From an uncultured Bacteroidales bacterium (GTDB lineage: Bacteria > Bacteroidota > Bacteroidia > Bacteroidales > Muribaculaceae), in the NCBI GenBank assembly GCA_947177325.1, contig CAMWUH010000137.1, positions 1 through 6,102 on the forward strand: a stretch of 6,102 nucleotides of DNA, written 5' to 3'. This document shows, in pieces, positions 1 to 6,050 of the stretch. The notes below the pieces were generated by a model that was given only the letters and a program-made list of their open reading frames with translations, was not told the DNA's origin and did no database searches. A program made the translations under genes and the position numbers. The first letter of the stretch is position 1. Each line of letters starts with the position of its first letter.

Positions 1-4
1 GTGT

Positions 5-28
5 CCATATAACTACGGTCATATATGG
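5..28. repeat. Short inverted repeat (7-bp arms, 10-nt spacer)
   Basis: CCATATA at 5-11 is the exact reverse complement of TATATGG at 22-28. The arms are A/T-rich and no T-run follows, so a terminator is unlikely. It lies about 30 bp upstream of the -7 element at 59-66. It could be an operator, part of whatever lies left of the window, or chance. Positions 1-144 contain no credible gene. Confidence 0.3.
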
Positions 29-58
29 TTCCCTTATCCCGAACTCGCGTTATTTACT

Positions 59-66
59 TACTTTTG
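59..66 (+). promoter_or_regulatory. Bacteroidota-type -7 promoter element for the secreted-protein operon
   Basis: TACTTTTG matches the Bacteroidota -7 consensus TAnnTTTG at every fixed position. No TTTG is present about 19-21 nt upstream (around 35-39), so the -33 half is missing or degenerate. This may mean the promoter is weak or needs an activator. Transcription would start near 72-75, giving a leader of roughly 70 nt before the ATG at 145. Confidence 0.5.
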
Positions 67-72
67 CGCCCG

Positions 73-88
73 TTGCATAATTATGCAA
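73..88. repeat. Perfect 16-bp palindrome at the predicted transcription start
   Basis: TTGCATAATTATGCAA reads identically on both strands with no spacer. One more base pair (c71/g90) follows a G-T position (72/89). It begins 6 nt after the -7 element, so it overlaps the expected transcription start. Such a spacerless dyad suits binding of a dimeric regulator better than an RNA hairpin, which would have no loop. The operator role is inference from position and symmetry. Confidence 0.5.
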
Positions 89-144
89 TGCTTGTTATCT
101 GAATTATTTTACTCAACTTAATATACAAATCCACATTTTTGCTT

Positions 145-876
145 ATGAAAAAATTTTACACTATGCTGGCTTTGGCTTTGGTAGCCGCTGCCTCAAGCTT
201 CTCGGCTCAAGCTCAAGACGAGTCTGAAACCACCGTCGTTGAAGTCTACAAATCAGATATGGTCAACTGGACATTTGAAAAAGTAGCCGGCGCTCACGGT
301 TGGGAAGAACTGAAAACCAACGAATATTTCGATGATTGCCAATTGACAGAAAAGGAACAAGAAACCTGTGGTTTTGACAATGGTATTTGTGTCGAATATG
401 ATGACAACAACGACACCGATGCTTGGGCAATCTCACCCGCTATCAAACTCGAAGCCGATATTGAATATGTTATTAATATTTATCTGAAATCTGTTCAAGG
501 CGGAGATGGCGAGAACCTCCGAATCATGGCAGCTAAGGATGCAACCGTTGACGCATTGAAAGCCGGAACTGAATGTCTGGATGTCAATGGCTATGATACC
601 TTTTCTTTGATGAAGCAAGACGGTTCTTTTACCCCCACTGAAACAGGTGATTATTACTTTGGCGTTCAATGCTACTCCAACGCTGAGAATTTTGGCTTGA
701 TAGCTACCGGTTTTACTATCAGCTATGAACAGACTTCAGGCGTTAGCGTAGTAGTTGCTGATGAAAATGGCGTGATGGAATATTTCGACCTTCAGGGCCG
801 CAAGGTTGAAACTCCCTCAACCGGTCTCTACATTTGCCGCCAAGGCGACAACGTTAAAAAAGTTGTTATTAAATAA
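145..876 (+). CDS. Secreted beta-sandwich protein with C-terminal LQGR-type tail (243 aa)
   Basis: This is an exported protein of unknown ligand. I start it at ATG 145 because that begins a classical signal peptide: two lysines, a hydrophobic stretch at about residues 7-20, and a likely cleavage after Ala-Gln-Ala (residue 23). There is no lipobox cysteine. Residues about 38-195 look like one jelly-roll domain of the 'choice-of-anchor J'/cleaved-adhesin type. Supporting signs are 'NWTFEKVAGAHGW' near 41-53, 'DAWAISPAIKL' at 92-102 and 'TPTETGDYYFGVQCYS' at 163-178. This fold call is from pattern memory. Residues 212-243 form the tail 'EYFDLQGRKV...GLYICRQG', resembling the last part of type IX secretion sorting domains but without their usual N-terminal part. 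The mature protein is acidic and has five cysteines before the tail and one in it (C231). The gene is first in a two-gene operon; the ATG has no Shine-Dalgarno sequence. Confidence 0.85.
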   Translation: MKKFYTMLALALVAAASSFSAQAQDESETTVVEVYKSDMVNWTFEKVAGAHGWEELKTNEYFDDCQLTEKEQETCGFDNGICVEYDDNNDTDAWAISPAIKLEADIEYVINIYLKSVQGGDGENLRIMAAKDATVDALKAGTECLDVNGYDTFSLMKQDGSFTPTETGDYYFGVQCYSNAENFGLIATGFTISYEQTSGVSVVVADENGVMEYFDLQGRKVETPSTGLYICRQGDNVKKVVIK

Positions 877-893
877 TTGACTACTTGCAACTG

Positions 894-2450
894 ATGAAAG
901 CTAATAATTTCTTGGCTGCCGGACTGCTGGCTTTGGCTGCAGTGACCCCGGGTGTGGCCAACGCTGAATGGGGTGCGTGGGAAGAGTATTGCACCGCCAC
1001 TTTCGACGCCCATTATTGGTATCGCAAACCGGTTACCGACCTCAAGGTGGAGCGCCGCGCCGACACGACTAATGCCGATCGCGTGCAATATCGCATCAAC
1101 GGCATTTTCGCTCAGGAAGGTAATGCTCCGGCAGGTAATCTGATTATTGATGCCAATTTTGCCGTGCAGGGGCCTACTGCAGGCGATGTTGCCATTTGGA
1201 TTGAAGACCAGTTTGTAGAGTCGTTTGACGTCTATGGAACTAAAACAGATGTGTTTCTATGCGACGCCGAAACCTACTACGAAACTTTCTTCCCCAACAA
1301 TCCCGACTATGCCCTGCAATATGAAGATGCCTCTTACTTCCGCAAAGAAACCGGCACTTTCCATATCTACTCTTACTATCACTATGCCGACGGCACGGTA
1401 CCTTATCTCGATGCTTTCTACTCCGACCAAGCCCAAGGTCAAGAAACCATTCGCCTGATTTCGCCGGAGTTCAAATACTACACTCCCGAATTTGGCTCCG
1501 CTTCGTTCACTCAGGTAGATGATGAATATTACTACAACATCCCTGTGACGCTCAACGACTTGTCGCAAATCAAGATGACTGTGCGCATCGGAGCTGTTCC
1601 CGACATTCGCTCTATTGCCGAGGGCATGAACGACGGCTCTATCGATTGCGCCACCGTGACAGAAGATGGCCTCGTTTCGCTCCCCTTCACGGGCGCTAAG
1701 AGTGATTACACGCTCGTTTACCTGACCTATCGTGCCGATGGCTCGACCTATCAGATGGGTTCGCAGAAATTCAGCTTCGACCCTGATTGGAAAGCTTTGG
1801 GGAAAGCCGATTTCACCGATGGCTTCATATCAAAATTCCTCGAAGGCGACATGAAAAACAATCTCGGCCTCGACCTTCCGGAAGAAGCATTTACCTACAA
1901 AGTCGATGTTGAGGAATCAGTGTCGCAGCCAGGACTTTATCGCCTCGTTAACCCTTACGGCTCAACCTCGCCCTATTGGGACGTCAACTTCTCGGTAGTT
2001 TCGCTCAAGCACAATGAAACCAACTATATGGTAATCAATGCTACTGATCCCGAGCGGGTTTACATTGAGGAAAGTGCCTCAGGTTTTTATTACGGGTCTT
2101 ACCCGCTGATGCTCTTCTCTGATGCATTCGATTGGCTTGCCGAGGGTTACACCGTCGACCAAATTCCCGAATATCTCTGGGGCAAAAAAGTTGACGATAC
2201 CATCACTTTCGCCCCCGGCGAAAAAGAAGCAGGCCTGCTCTGCGCCAAAATCAATGGCTCGATAGCCGAAATCTATGGGCGCTCACTCGTTGTGAAGCTC
2301 CCCGACTCGGGTGTTGAAGCTGTTGAAGCTGACAATGTCGACGCTCCTGTTGAATACTACAATCTCCAGGGCATCAGAGTTGTAAATCCCTCGTCAGGCC
2401 TTTACATCCGTCGCCAAGGCAATAAAGTCAGCAAGGAACTCATCCGATAA
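894..2450 (+). CDS. Secreted multidomain protein with duplicated module and C-terminal LQG-type tail (518 aa)
   Basis: This is an exported protein of unknown function. ATG 894 is chosen over in-frame TTG 885 because it directly starts the signal peptide, with a hydrophobic core at about residues 6-20 and cleavage likely after Val-Ala-Asn-Ala (24). Residues about 26-180 and 299-470 appear to be two diverged copies of one module. The second has the clearer signature: 'WKALGKADFTDGFIS' at 299-313, 'YKVDVEESVSQPGLYRLVNP' at 335-354, and 'NYMVINATDPERVYIEE' at 377-393. The first shows the matching order W, 'ATF', 'LKVERR', 'YRING', 'IIDANF'. Residues about 200-295 between them look like an Ig/Fn3-type strand-rich domain. 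The tail at 487-518 ('EYYNLQGIRV...GLYIRRQG') matches that of the preceding protein at 18 of 32 positions. The gene starts 17 nt after its neighbour without a terminator or promoter between them, so co-transcription is likely, and a terminator follows at 2464-2503. The body is rich in Tyr, Asp and Glu, and only three Cys follow the signal peptide outside the last domain. Confidence 0.88.
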   Translation: MKANNFLAAGLLALAAVTPGVANAEWGAWEEYCTATFDAHYWYRKPVTDLKVERRADTTNADRVQYRINGIFAQEGNAPAGNLIIDANFAVQGPTAGDVAIWIEDQFVESFDVYGTKTDVFLCDAETYYETFFPNNPDYALQYEDASYFRKETGTFHIYSYYHYADGTVPYLDAFYSDQAQGQETIRLISPEFKYYTPEFGSASFTQVDDEYYYNIPVTLNDLSQIKMTVRIGAVPDIRSIAEGMNDGSIDCATVTEDGLVSLPFTGAKSDYTLVYLTYRADGSTYQMGSQKFSFDPDWKALGKADFTDGFISKFLEGDMKNNLGLDLPEEAFTYKVDVEESVSQPGLYRLVNPYGSTSPYWDVNFSVVSLKHNETNYMVINATDPERVYIEESASGFYYGSYPLMLFSDAFDWLAEGYTVDQIPEYLWGKKVDDTITFAPGEKEAGLLCAKINGSIAEIYGRSLVVKLPDSGVEAVEADNVDAPVEYYNLQGIRVVNPSSGLYIRRQGNKVSKELIR

Positions 2451-2463
2451 GACATAACTTATT

Positions 2464-2503
2464 AAAAAAGCGCCGGTAGTCATCAAACGCTATCGGCGTT
2501 TTT
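2464..2503 (+). terminator. Intrinsic terminator of the secreted-protein operon
   Basis: Arms CGCCGGTAG (2471-2479) and CTATCGGCG (2490-2498) form a 9-bp stem with one G-T wobble and a 10-nt loop. Five T follow at 2499-2503. Six A at 2464-2469 precede the stem, offset by one G, so it may also stop transcription from the opposite strand. It lies 13 nt after the stop codon at 2450. Confidence 0.85.
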
Positions 2504-2531
2504 GTTGTTATAACCGGAAAGACATATTATT

Positions 2532-2564
2532 ATTATTAACTCAACTCCTGATTATTAACTTAAC
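2532..2564 (+). repeat. 14-bp direct repeat in the bcp leader
   Basis: ATTATTAACTCAAC (2532-2545) recurs as ATTATTAACTTAAC (2551-2564), identical at 13 of 14 positions with a 5-nt spacer and 19-bp period. It ends 12 nt before the bcp start codon. A similar string, ATTATTTTACTCAACT, occurs at 103-118, 26 nt before the first gene. It could be a regulator site, a leader element affecting translation, or chance similarity among A/T-rich leaders. No TAnnTTTG element is visible between the terminator and bcp. Confidence 0.4.
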
Positions 2565-2576
2565 CCCGACTACGCT

Positions 2577-3029
2577 ATGAATGTAGGTGATAAAGTGCCC
2601 GACCTTTTAGGGCTTGATGCCGATGGCAATGAGGTGCGCCTCTCCAACTATCCCGGCAAAACGATTGCTCTTTATTTCTATCCAAAAGACAACACTTCGG
2701 GCTGCACGGCTCAGGCTTGCAGCCTCCGCGACGGTTACGGGGAGTTGCTCGACCGCGGCATGCAGGTGATTGGCTGCAGCGTTGACTCGGCAGCTTCCCA
2801 CAAAAAGTTTGCCGAGAAGAATGATTTGCCATTCCCGTTGATTGCCGACGTTGACCACAAATTGGTTGAGCAAATGGGGGTGTGGGGCGAAAAATCAATG
2901 TATGGCCGAAAATATTTCGGAACATTCCGCACCACCTTCATCATCTCGCCCGAAGGCATCATAGAGCAAATCATCACCCCGAAACAGGTCAAAACCAAAA
3001 CCCACGCTGAGCAGCTGTTGGCTCTTTAG
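2577..3029 (+). CDS. bcp: Thioredoxin-dependent thiol peroxidase, BCP/PrxQ family (150 aa)
   Basis: This cytoplasmic peroxiredoxin reduces hydrogen peroxide and organic hydroperoxides, taking electrons from thioredoxin. The protein is full length for the family and has no signal peptide. The active site is 'YPKDNTSGCTAQACSLRD' at 35-52. Cys43 is the peroxidatic cysteine, with Thr40 beside it, and Cys48 is the resolving cysteine five residues later, as in atypical 2-Cys PrxQ enzymes. Arg118 in 'GTFRTTFIIS' supplies the conserved active-site arginine. Ser41 replaces the proline of the E. coli 'TPGCT' motif, a variant I recall as usual in Bacteroidetes. Cys67 in 'VIGCSVDS' is an additional cysteine. 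ATG 2577 fits the family N-terminus ('VGDKVPDLLGLD') and has no Shine-Dalgarno sequence. The gene is probably transcribed alone: a terminator precedes it and the next gene is convergent. In Bacteroides relatives bcp often sits beside recA, but no recA is present here. Confidence 0.96.
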   Translation: MNVGDKVPDLLGLDADGNEVRLSNYPGKTIALYFYPKDNTSGCTAQACSLRDGYGELLDRGMQVIGCSVDSAASHKKFAEKNDLPFPLIADVDHKLVEQMGVWGEKSMYGRKYFGTFRTTFIISPEGIIEQIITPKQVKTKTHAEQLLAL

Positions 3030-3049
3030 ACCCGGCTCTCCAATATTTG

Positions 3050-5734
3050 TTAATCACTCACGGTCTCGGCAAATTGCAGCGCGACGTCGCCAACGGTGGC
3101 GCCGGCTGTTGCTGTGCCTTTGATTGTGGTAACGATATAAGGCGTGGCCGGGGCAATTATCCCTCTGATCACCGTTGGCATTGCCGAGCGCCTCATATAG
3201 CCGACGCGGGTGAGCGGCGTTAGCTGAGGAACTGTATCTGCAGCGAAGTTGTCAATCGGTTCGTATGCGCCGGTTATCTCCAGTGAAGGGGATTTGCCGG
3301 GGCTGAGAATGGCGGCGTTGACGCCACAGAGTCGGGCGGTAGTGAAAAGACTGCCGGCAGGGGCGGCGGTGCACGTCTGCCACTCTATCGGGGTTTCGTC
3401 GGCAGCTTCAGCCGAAGTGTCATATAATCGGCTCTCGCTGTCGGCAATCAGCAAGCCTTGTCCATGACTTTGCAGTCGGGCTACTTCGATGCCGGTGAAG
3501 GTGTAGTGGAAGTCGCCGAGCGAGGGTATCACTATCGTTGAGTTAGCGCCCGGGTCGCTGCACCATAGTTCGTTATTGACACAATCCCATCCAATCATGC
3601 CGCTGCCTGTTGCGGCGGCATCCATCACCGTGGTAACCGTTCCTGACTTTATGCCTGCGACATCGTCGCCGAGCAACGCTGCTACGGGATAGCGGGCGCC
3701 GGGCGTGGCAACAAGCGAAGGGGAGGCCACGGCTCCGCGAGGGTCGAGTCGCTCCCAGCGTTGCGAAGTGTAATCATCGCTGACCGACACTCCGTCGAGT
3801 CCGCCGGCAGTGGCCACATACAGCCGTCGACGATTGCTTTCCCACGCCGATGCCCGTCGGTCAACCTCAAGCAAGTCAACTATCTTGCCGGAAGCTTCGG
3901 CTACGGTTGCCGATAATACGGTGCCCTCACAGCCGCGCTTGGTTATGGCCAAAGCGCAAGGCAGATTGACTTGGAGGGTAGCGGGTGAGAGGGGTGGAGC
4001 GGAGCTTACCTCCGAAAGCAGCAGGTGCTCGCCATGGTCGTTGACAGCGCAGGCACCGAAGTCATTACCGAGTCGCCTCAACGGCAGGGTGACGCCCAAA
4101 TTCTTTCCGTTGTCCGATATGAATGTTATGCGGGCTTCCACCGCGTCGGCCCGTGGATAGTAAATCATAGGCGAGAGAGCGGGCAGATTGTCCGCTGCCG
4201 TAAACGCCTCCACGGCCACGACCTGACTCCCGTCGGCAAATGTTATAACCGACTCCGCCCTCCATTCTGTCGTGCCCTCATCAGGGTGGGTGGCTAACCA
4301 GTAGCTTGGTTTATGCCCGGCAAACAGGTTGAGGGTCAAATCGCCCATCGCCACGCAACTTCCTATGGTTGTTACCGACCGGGCTCCAAACGAATGGGGC
4401 ATCGACAACATGGCACATTCTTTGGCTTGCGGCTCACGACGCAACATTTCGGCAAGTTGTTTTGCTTGAGCGGCGACTCCGGCGGCAACACTCGCCGGGG
4501 GTGAAACCCGCCAGCTGCTGCTCTCGGCTTTCAAAGGTTTGCCGACGGTTAGCACCGTGATAAAAGCATGGTCGCCCAAGGCGATCAACTGCTCCGCTAT
4601 GGCTGCTCCATGGCGAAGATAACTTCCGTCGACATTCGTGAGCGCGCCACAGGGGTTGAACACTATCTCGTCGGCCCGGTTGCCGGTGCCGCGTTTCCTG
4701 ATTTCTCCACTCTTGGCAGGGGATGCGGTGAACGGGAATATCAGTGGCGTCAGCTCAACTCTCACTTCAGCCACGGCTGCGCGCTCTGCCTCGGTGACAT
4801 TGGCCGGAGCGCTGAGAACCACGCTGAAACTTTGGGCTGAAATAGTCCAATCGCCATAACTCGCGTAATCGGCACTCAGGGTGGCCGAGCCGCTCCCCGT
4901 CAAGCAAAATCCGCTCGCAGGGCCGAGTAGCTTCGGCAGCGACACAAACAGCGTGTTCCCCTCATTATCCACCAACCGGTAGCGTCCCGCCACAATCTGA
5001 GCAAAGCGTCCGGCCTGCGCTTCACCGGCCAAATGGCGGTCGATGGCAGCAATGCCGTCGGCGTGGAAGCGCGCGGCGTCGGTGGCTGTCAGCACTCGCG
5101 ACTCTGCCGTGTAGCCTTTCCCTAACTTGCGCCCGGCCACATTGAGCGTCACCGGCGAATGTTCCTCAACCGTTAGGCTCCACTCCGCCGGTTGTTTCTT
5201 CGGTGAATACTGCTTGATTATCAACTCGTCTGTGTCAATGTCGAGCCGGAGCTGCGCATCGGCCGTCACCATCAGCAATTGTTGCTCGCTAAGCTCAATA
5301 ATAGCCGTAATCTCGTGATTGACCACACCGATAGGGCGCACCAACAGCTCCTCCGAGTCTAATCGGCAATAGGCCAACATATCGCTCCCTATTTTGTAGA
5401 AAGCCAAGCGCCCCAACAGTGAATGTTGAGCCATAGTGATAAAGCGCAGCGACTGGCCTGCGCGCTTAACGCCGATTTCACCCGGCGTTGATGCCACCAC
5501 AAGCTTACGACCCTTCAGGCGCAAGTTTGTGCACTTGACAGTAGTCATGCCCCGGGCATCGTTTGCAGGCCGGTTGCTCAACATCTGCGGCTTTAGTTTC
5601 AATATTTTCAGGCGTTTAGCCGTTTTTAGAGCCTTTAGCGGATGGATAGTTTTTTCTTTTCCGGCCGTTTGGGCGCTTTTCGCGCTCGACCAACTGCCGG
5701 CCATCGCTCTGTTAATTTGTTTTTTTACATTCAT
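3050..5734 (-). CDS. Large hypothetical protein with propeller-like C-terminal half (894 aa)
   Basis: I do not recognise a characterised family. I start it at ATG 5734; an in-frame TTG at 5809 adds 25 residues that look like untranslated A/T-rich leader. A later start at ATG 5548 (residue 63) is possible, since the conserved-looking part begins with 'MTTVKCTNLRLKGRKLVV'. No signal peptide or membrane segment is visible. Residues 1-80 are very basic (Lys/Arg clusters at 24-50). The middle is beta-rich, with 'SPMIYYPRADAVEARI' at 521-536. Residues about 616-770 show repeated short strands like propeller blades: 'NRRRLYVATAGGLDGVSVS' at 634-652, 'GWDCVNNELWCSDPG' at 715-729 and 'QGLLIADSESRLYD' at 759-772. 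A last domain at about 783-891 opens with 'PIEWQTC'. From memory, this order recalls large proteins in Bacteroidetes prophage structural regions, a weak inference. The body is more G/C-rich than the first gene of the window. It converges with bcp across 20 nt. No recombinase or phage gene lies beside it. Confidence 0.82.
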   Translation of the reverse strand: MNVKKQINRAMAGSWSSAKSAQTAGKEKTIHPLKALKTAKRLKILKLKPQMLSNRPANDARGMTTVKCTNLRLKGRKLVVASTPGEIGVKRAGQSLRFITMAQHSLLGRLAFYKIGSDMLAYCRLDSEELLVRPIGVVNHEITAIIELSEQQLLMVTADAQLRLDIDTDELIIKQYSPKKQPAEWSLTVEEHSPVTLNVAGRKLGKGYTAESRVLTATDAARFHADGIAAIDRHLAGEAQAGRFAQIVAGRYRLVDNEGNTLFVSLPKLLGPASGFCLTGSGSATLSADYASYGDWTISAQSFSVVLSAPANVTEAERAAVAEVRVELTPLIFPFTASPAKSGEIRKRGTGNRADEIVFNPCGALTNVDGSYLRHGAAIAEQLIALGDHAFITVLTVGKPLKAESSSWRVSPPASVAAGVAAQAKQLAEMLRREPQAKECAMLSMPHSFGARSVTTIGSCVAMGDLTLNLFAGHKPSYWLATHPDEGTTEWRAESVITFADGSQVVAVEAFTAADNLPALSPMIYYPRADAVEARITFISDNGKNLGVTLPLRRLGNDFGACAVNDHGEHLLLSEVSSAPPLSPATLQVNLPCALAITKRGCEGTVLSATVAEASGKIVDLLEVDRRASAWESNRRRLYVATAGGLDGVSVSDDYTSQRWERLDPRGAVASPSLVATPGARYPVAALLGDDVAGIKSGTVTTVMDAAATGSGMIGWDCVNNELWCSDPGANSTIVIPSLGDFHYTFTGIEVARLQSHGQGLLIADSESRLYDTSAEAADETPIEWQTCTAAPAGSLFTTARLCGVNAAILSPGKSPSLEITGAYEPIDNFAADTVPQLTPLTRVGYMRRSAMPTVIRGIIAPATPYIVTTIKGTATAGATVGDVALQFAETVSD

Positions 5735-5841
5735 GATTGATGTTTCGTTAAATGATTTAAATGTTTTGTTGTAATTCAAAAATTGATTGTTGTTTAGTTC
5801 GTAGCTCAAAAATTATTGTCGTCATCAGAATTGTTTCAATG

Positions 5842-5849
5842 CAAAATTA
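5842..5849 (-). promoter_or_regulatory. Probable -7 element for the 894-aa gene
   Basis: Read on the minus strand this is TAATTTTG, an exact match to TAnnTTTG. The nearest TTTG upstream candidates on that strand (5868-5865 and 5878-5875) are 15 and 25 nt away, outside the usual 19-21, so the -33 half is doubtful. It would give a leader of about 100 nt before ATG 5734, and it places the in-frame TTG 5809 inside the transcript. Confidence 0.4.
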
Positions 5850-5984
5850 CTACCCCGCTAACCCCAAAAAATCTCAAAATATCCCCTCTGCAATAAAAAT
5901 TTTAAATAAAATGATTCCACCGCACCTCTATATCGGTTCATAGCGACAAAAAAATAAGGAAATTGCGAAAAAAACACCAAAAAA

Positions 5985-6016
5985 TTTGCACTATTCAAAA
6001 AACCTCCTTAACTTTG
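5985..6016 (+). promoter_or_regulatory. Consensus Bacteroidota promoter for tRNA-Gln
   Basis: TTTG at 5985-5988 and TAACTTTG at 6009-6016 match both halves of the Bacteroidota housekeeping promoter, separated by 20 nt. A-runs precede the -33 box. Transcription should begin near 6022-6024, about 28 nt before the mature tRNA 5' end, leaving a leader for RNase P to remove. Confidence 0.85.
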
Positions 6017-6050
6017 CAGTGCTTTAGTCGAAATGGCTGGGCAATTTGAT

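Larger units (their letters stand above)
5735..6050. other. A/T-rich divergent intergenic region
   Basis: No credible gene is visible in these 316 nt. It separates the minus-strand 894-aa gene from the plus-strand tRNA and holds one likely promoter for each (5842-5849 minus, 5985-6016 plus). TCAAAAATT occurs at 5776-5784 and again at 5806-5814, a 30-nt period, within the predicted leader of the minus-strand gene. The stretch 5861-6000 is rich in A-runs on the plus strand, which may act as upstream elements or bend the DNA. Confidence 0.6.

Noticed and set aside
2501..2532. Possible bcp promoter: TTTG at 2501-2504 and TATTATTA at 2525-2532
   Set aside because: The spacing is right (20 nt), but the -7 half matches only four of six fixed positions and the TTTG overlaps the terminator T-run.
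3249..4859. Several plus-strand open frames opposite the large minus-strand gene
   Set aside because: They lack leaders and recognisable motifs, and overlap an intact 894-codon frame; long antisense frames are expected in G/C-rich coding DNA.
5735..5809. N-terminal extension of the minus-strand gene from TTG 5809
   Set aside because: It is A/T- and Asn-rich and lies in the probable leader, while ATG 5734 is followed by the A-rich codons typical of real starts here.
5776..5814. TCAAAAATT pair, 30-nt period, as a CRISPR-like or regulatory array
   Set aside because: There are only two 9-nt A/T-rich copies; chance is an adequate explanation.
5761..5943. 60-codon plus-strand frame in the intergenic region
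   Set aside because: It has no homology-like pattern or promoter, its composition is that of A/T-rich spacer, and it runs across the minus-strand promoter.
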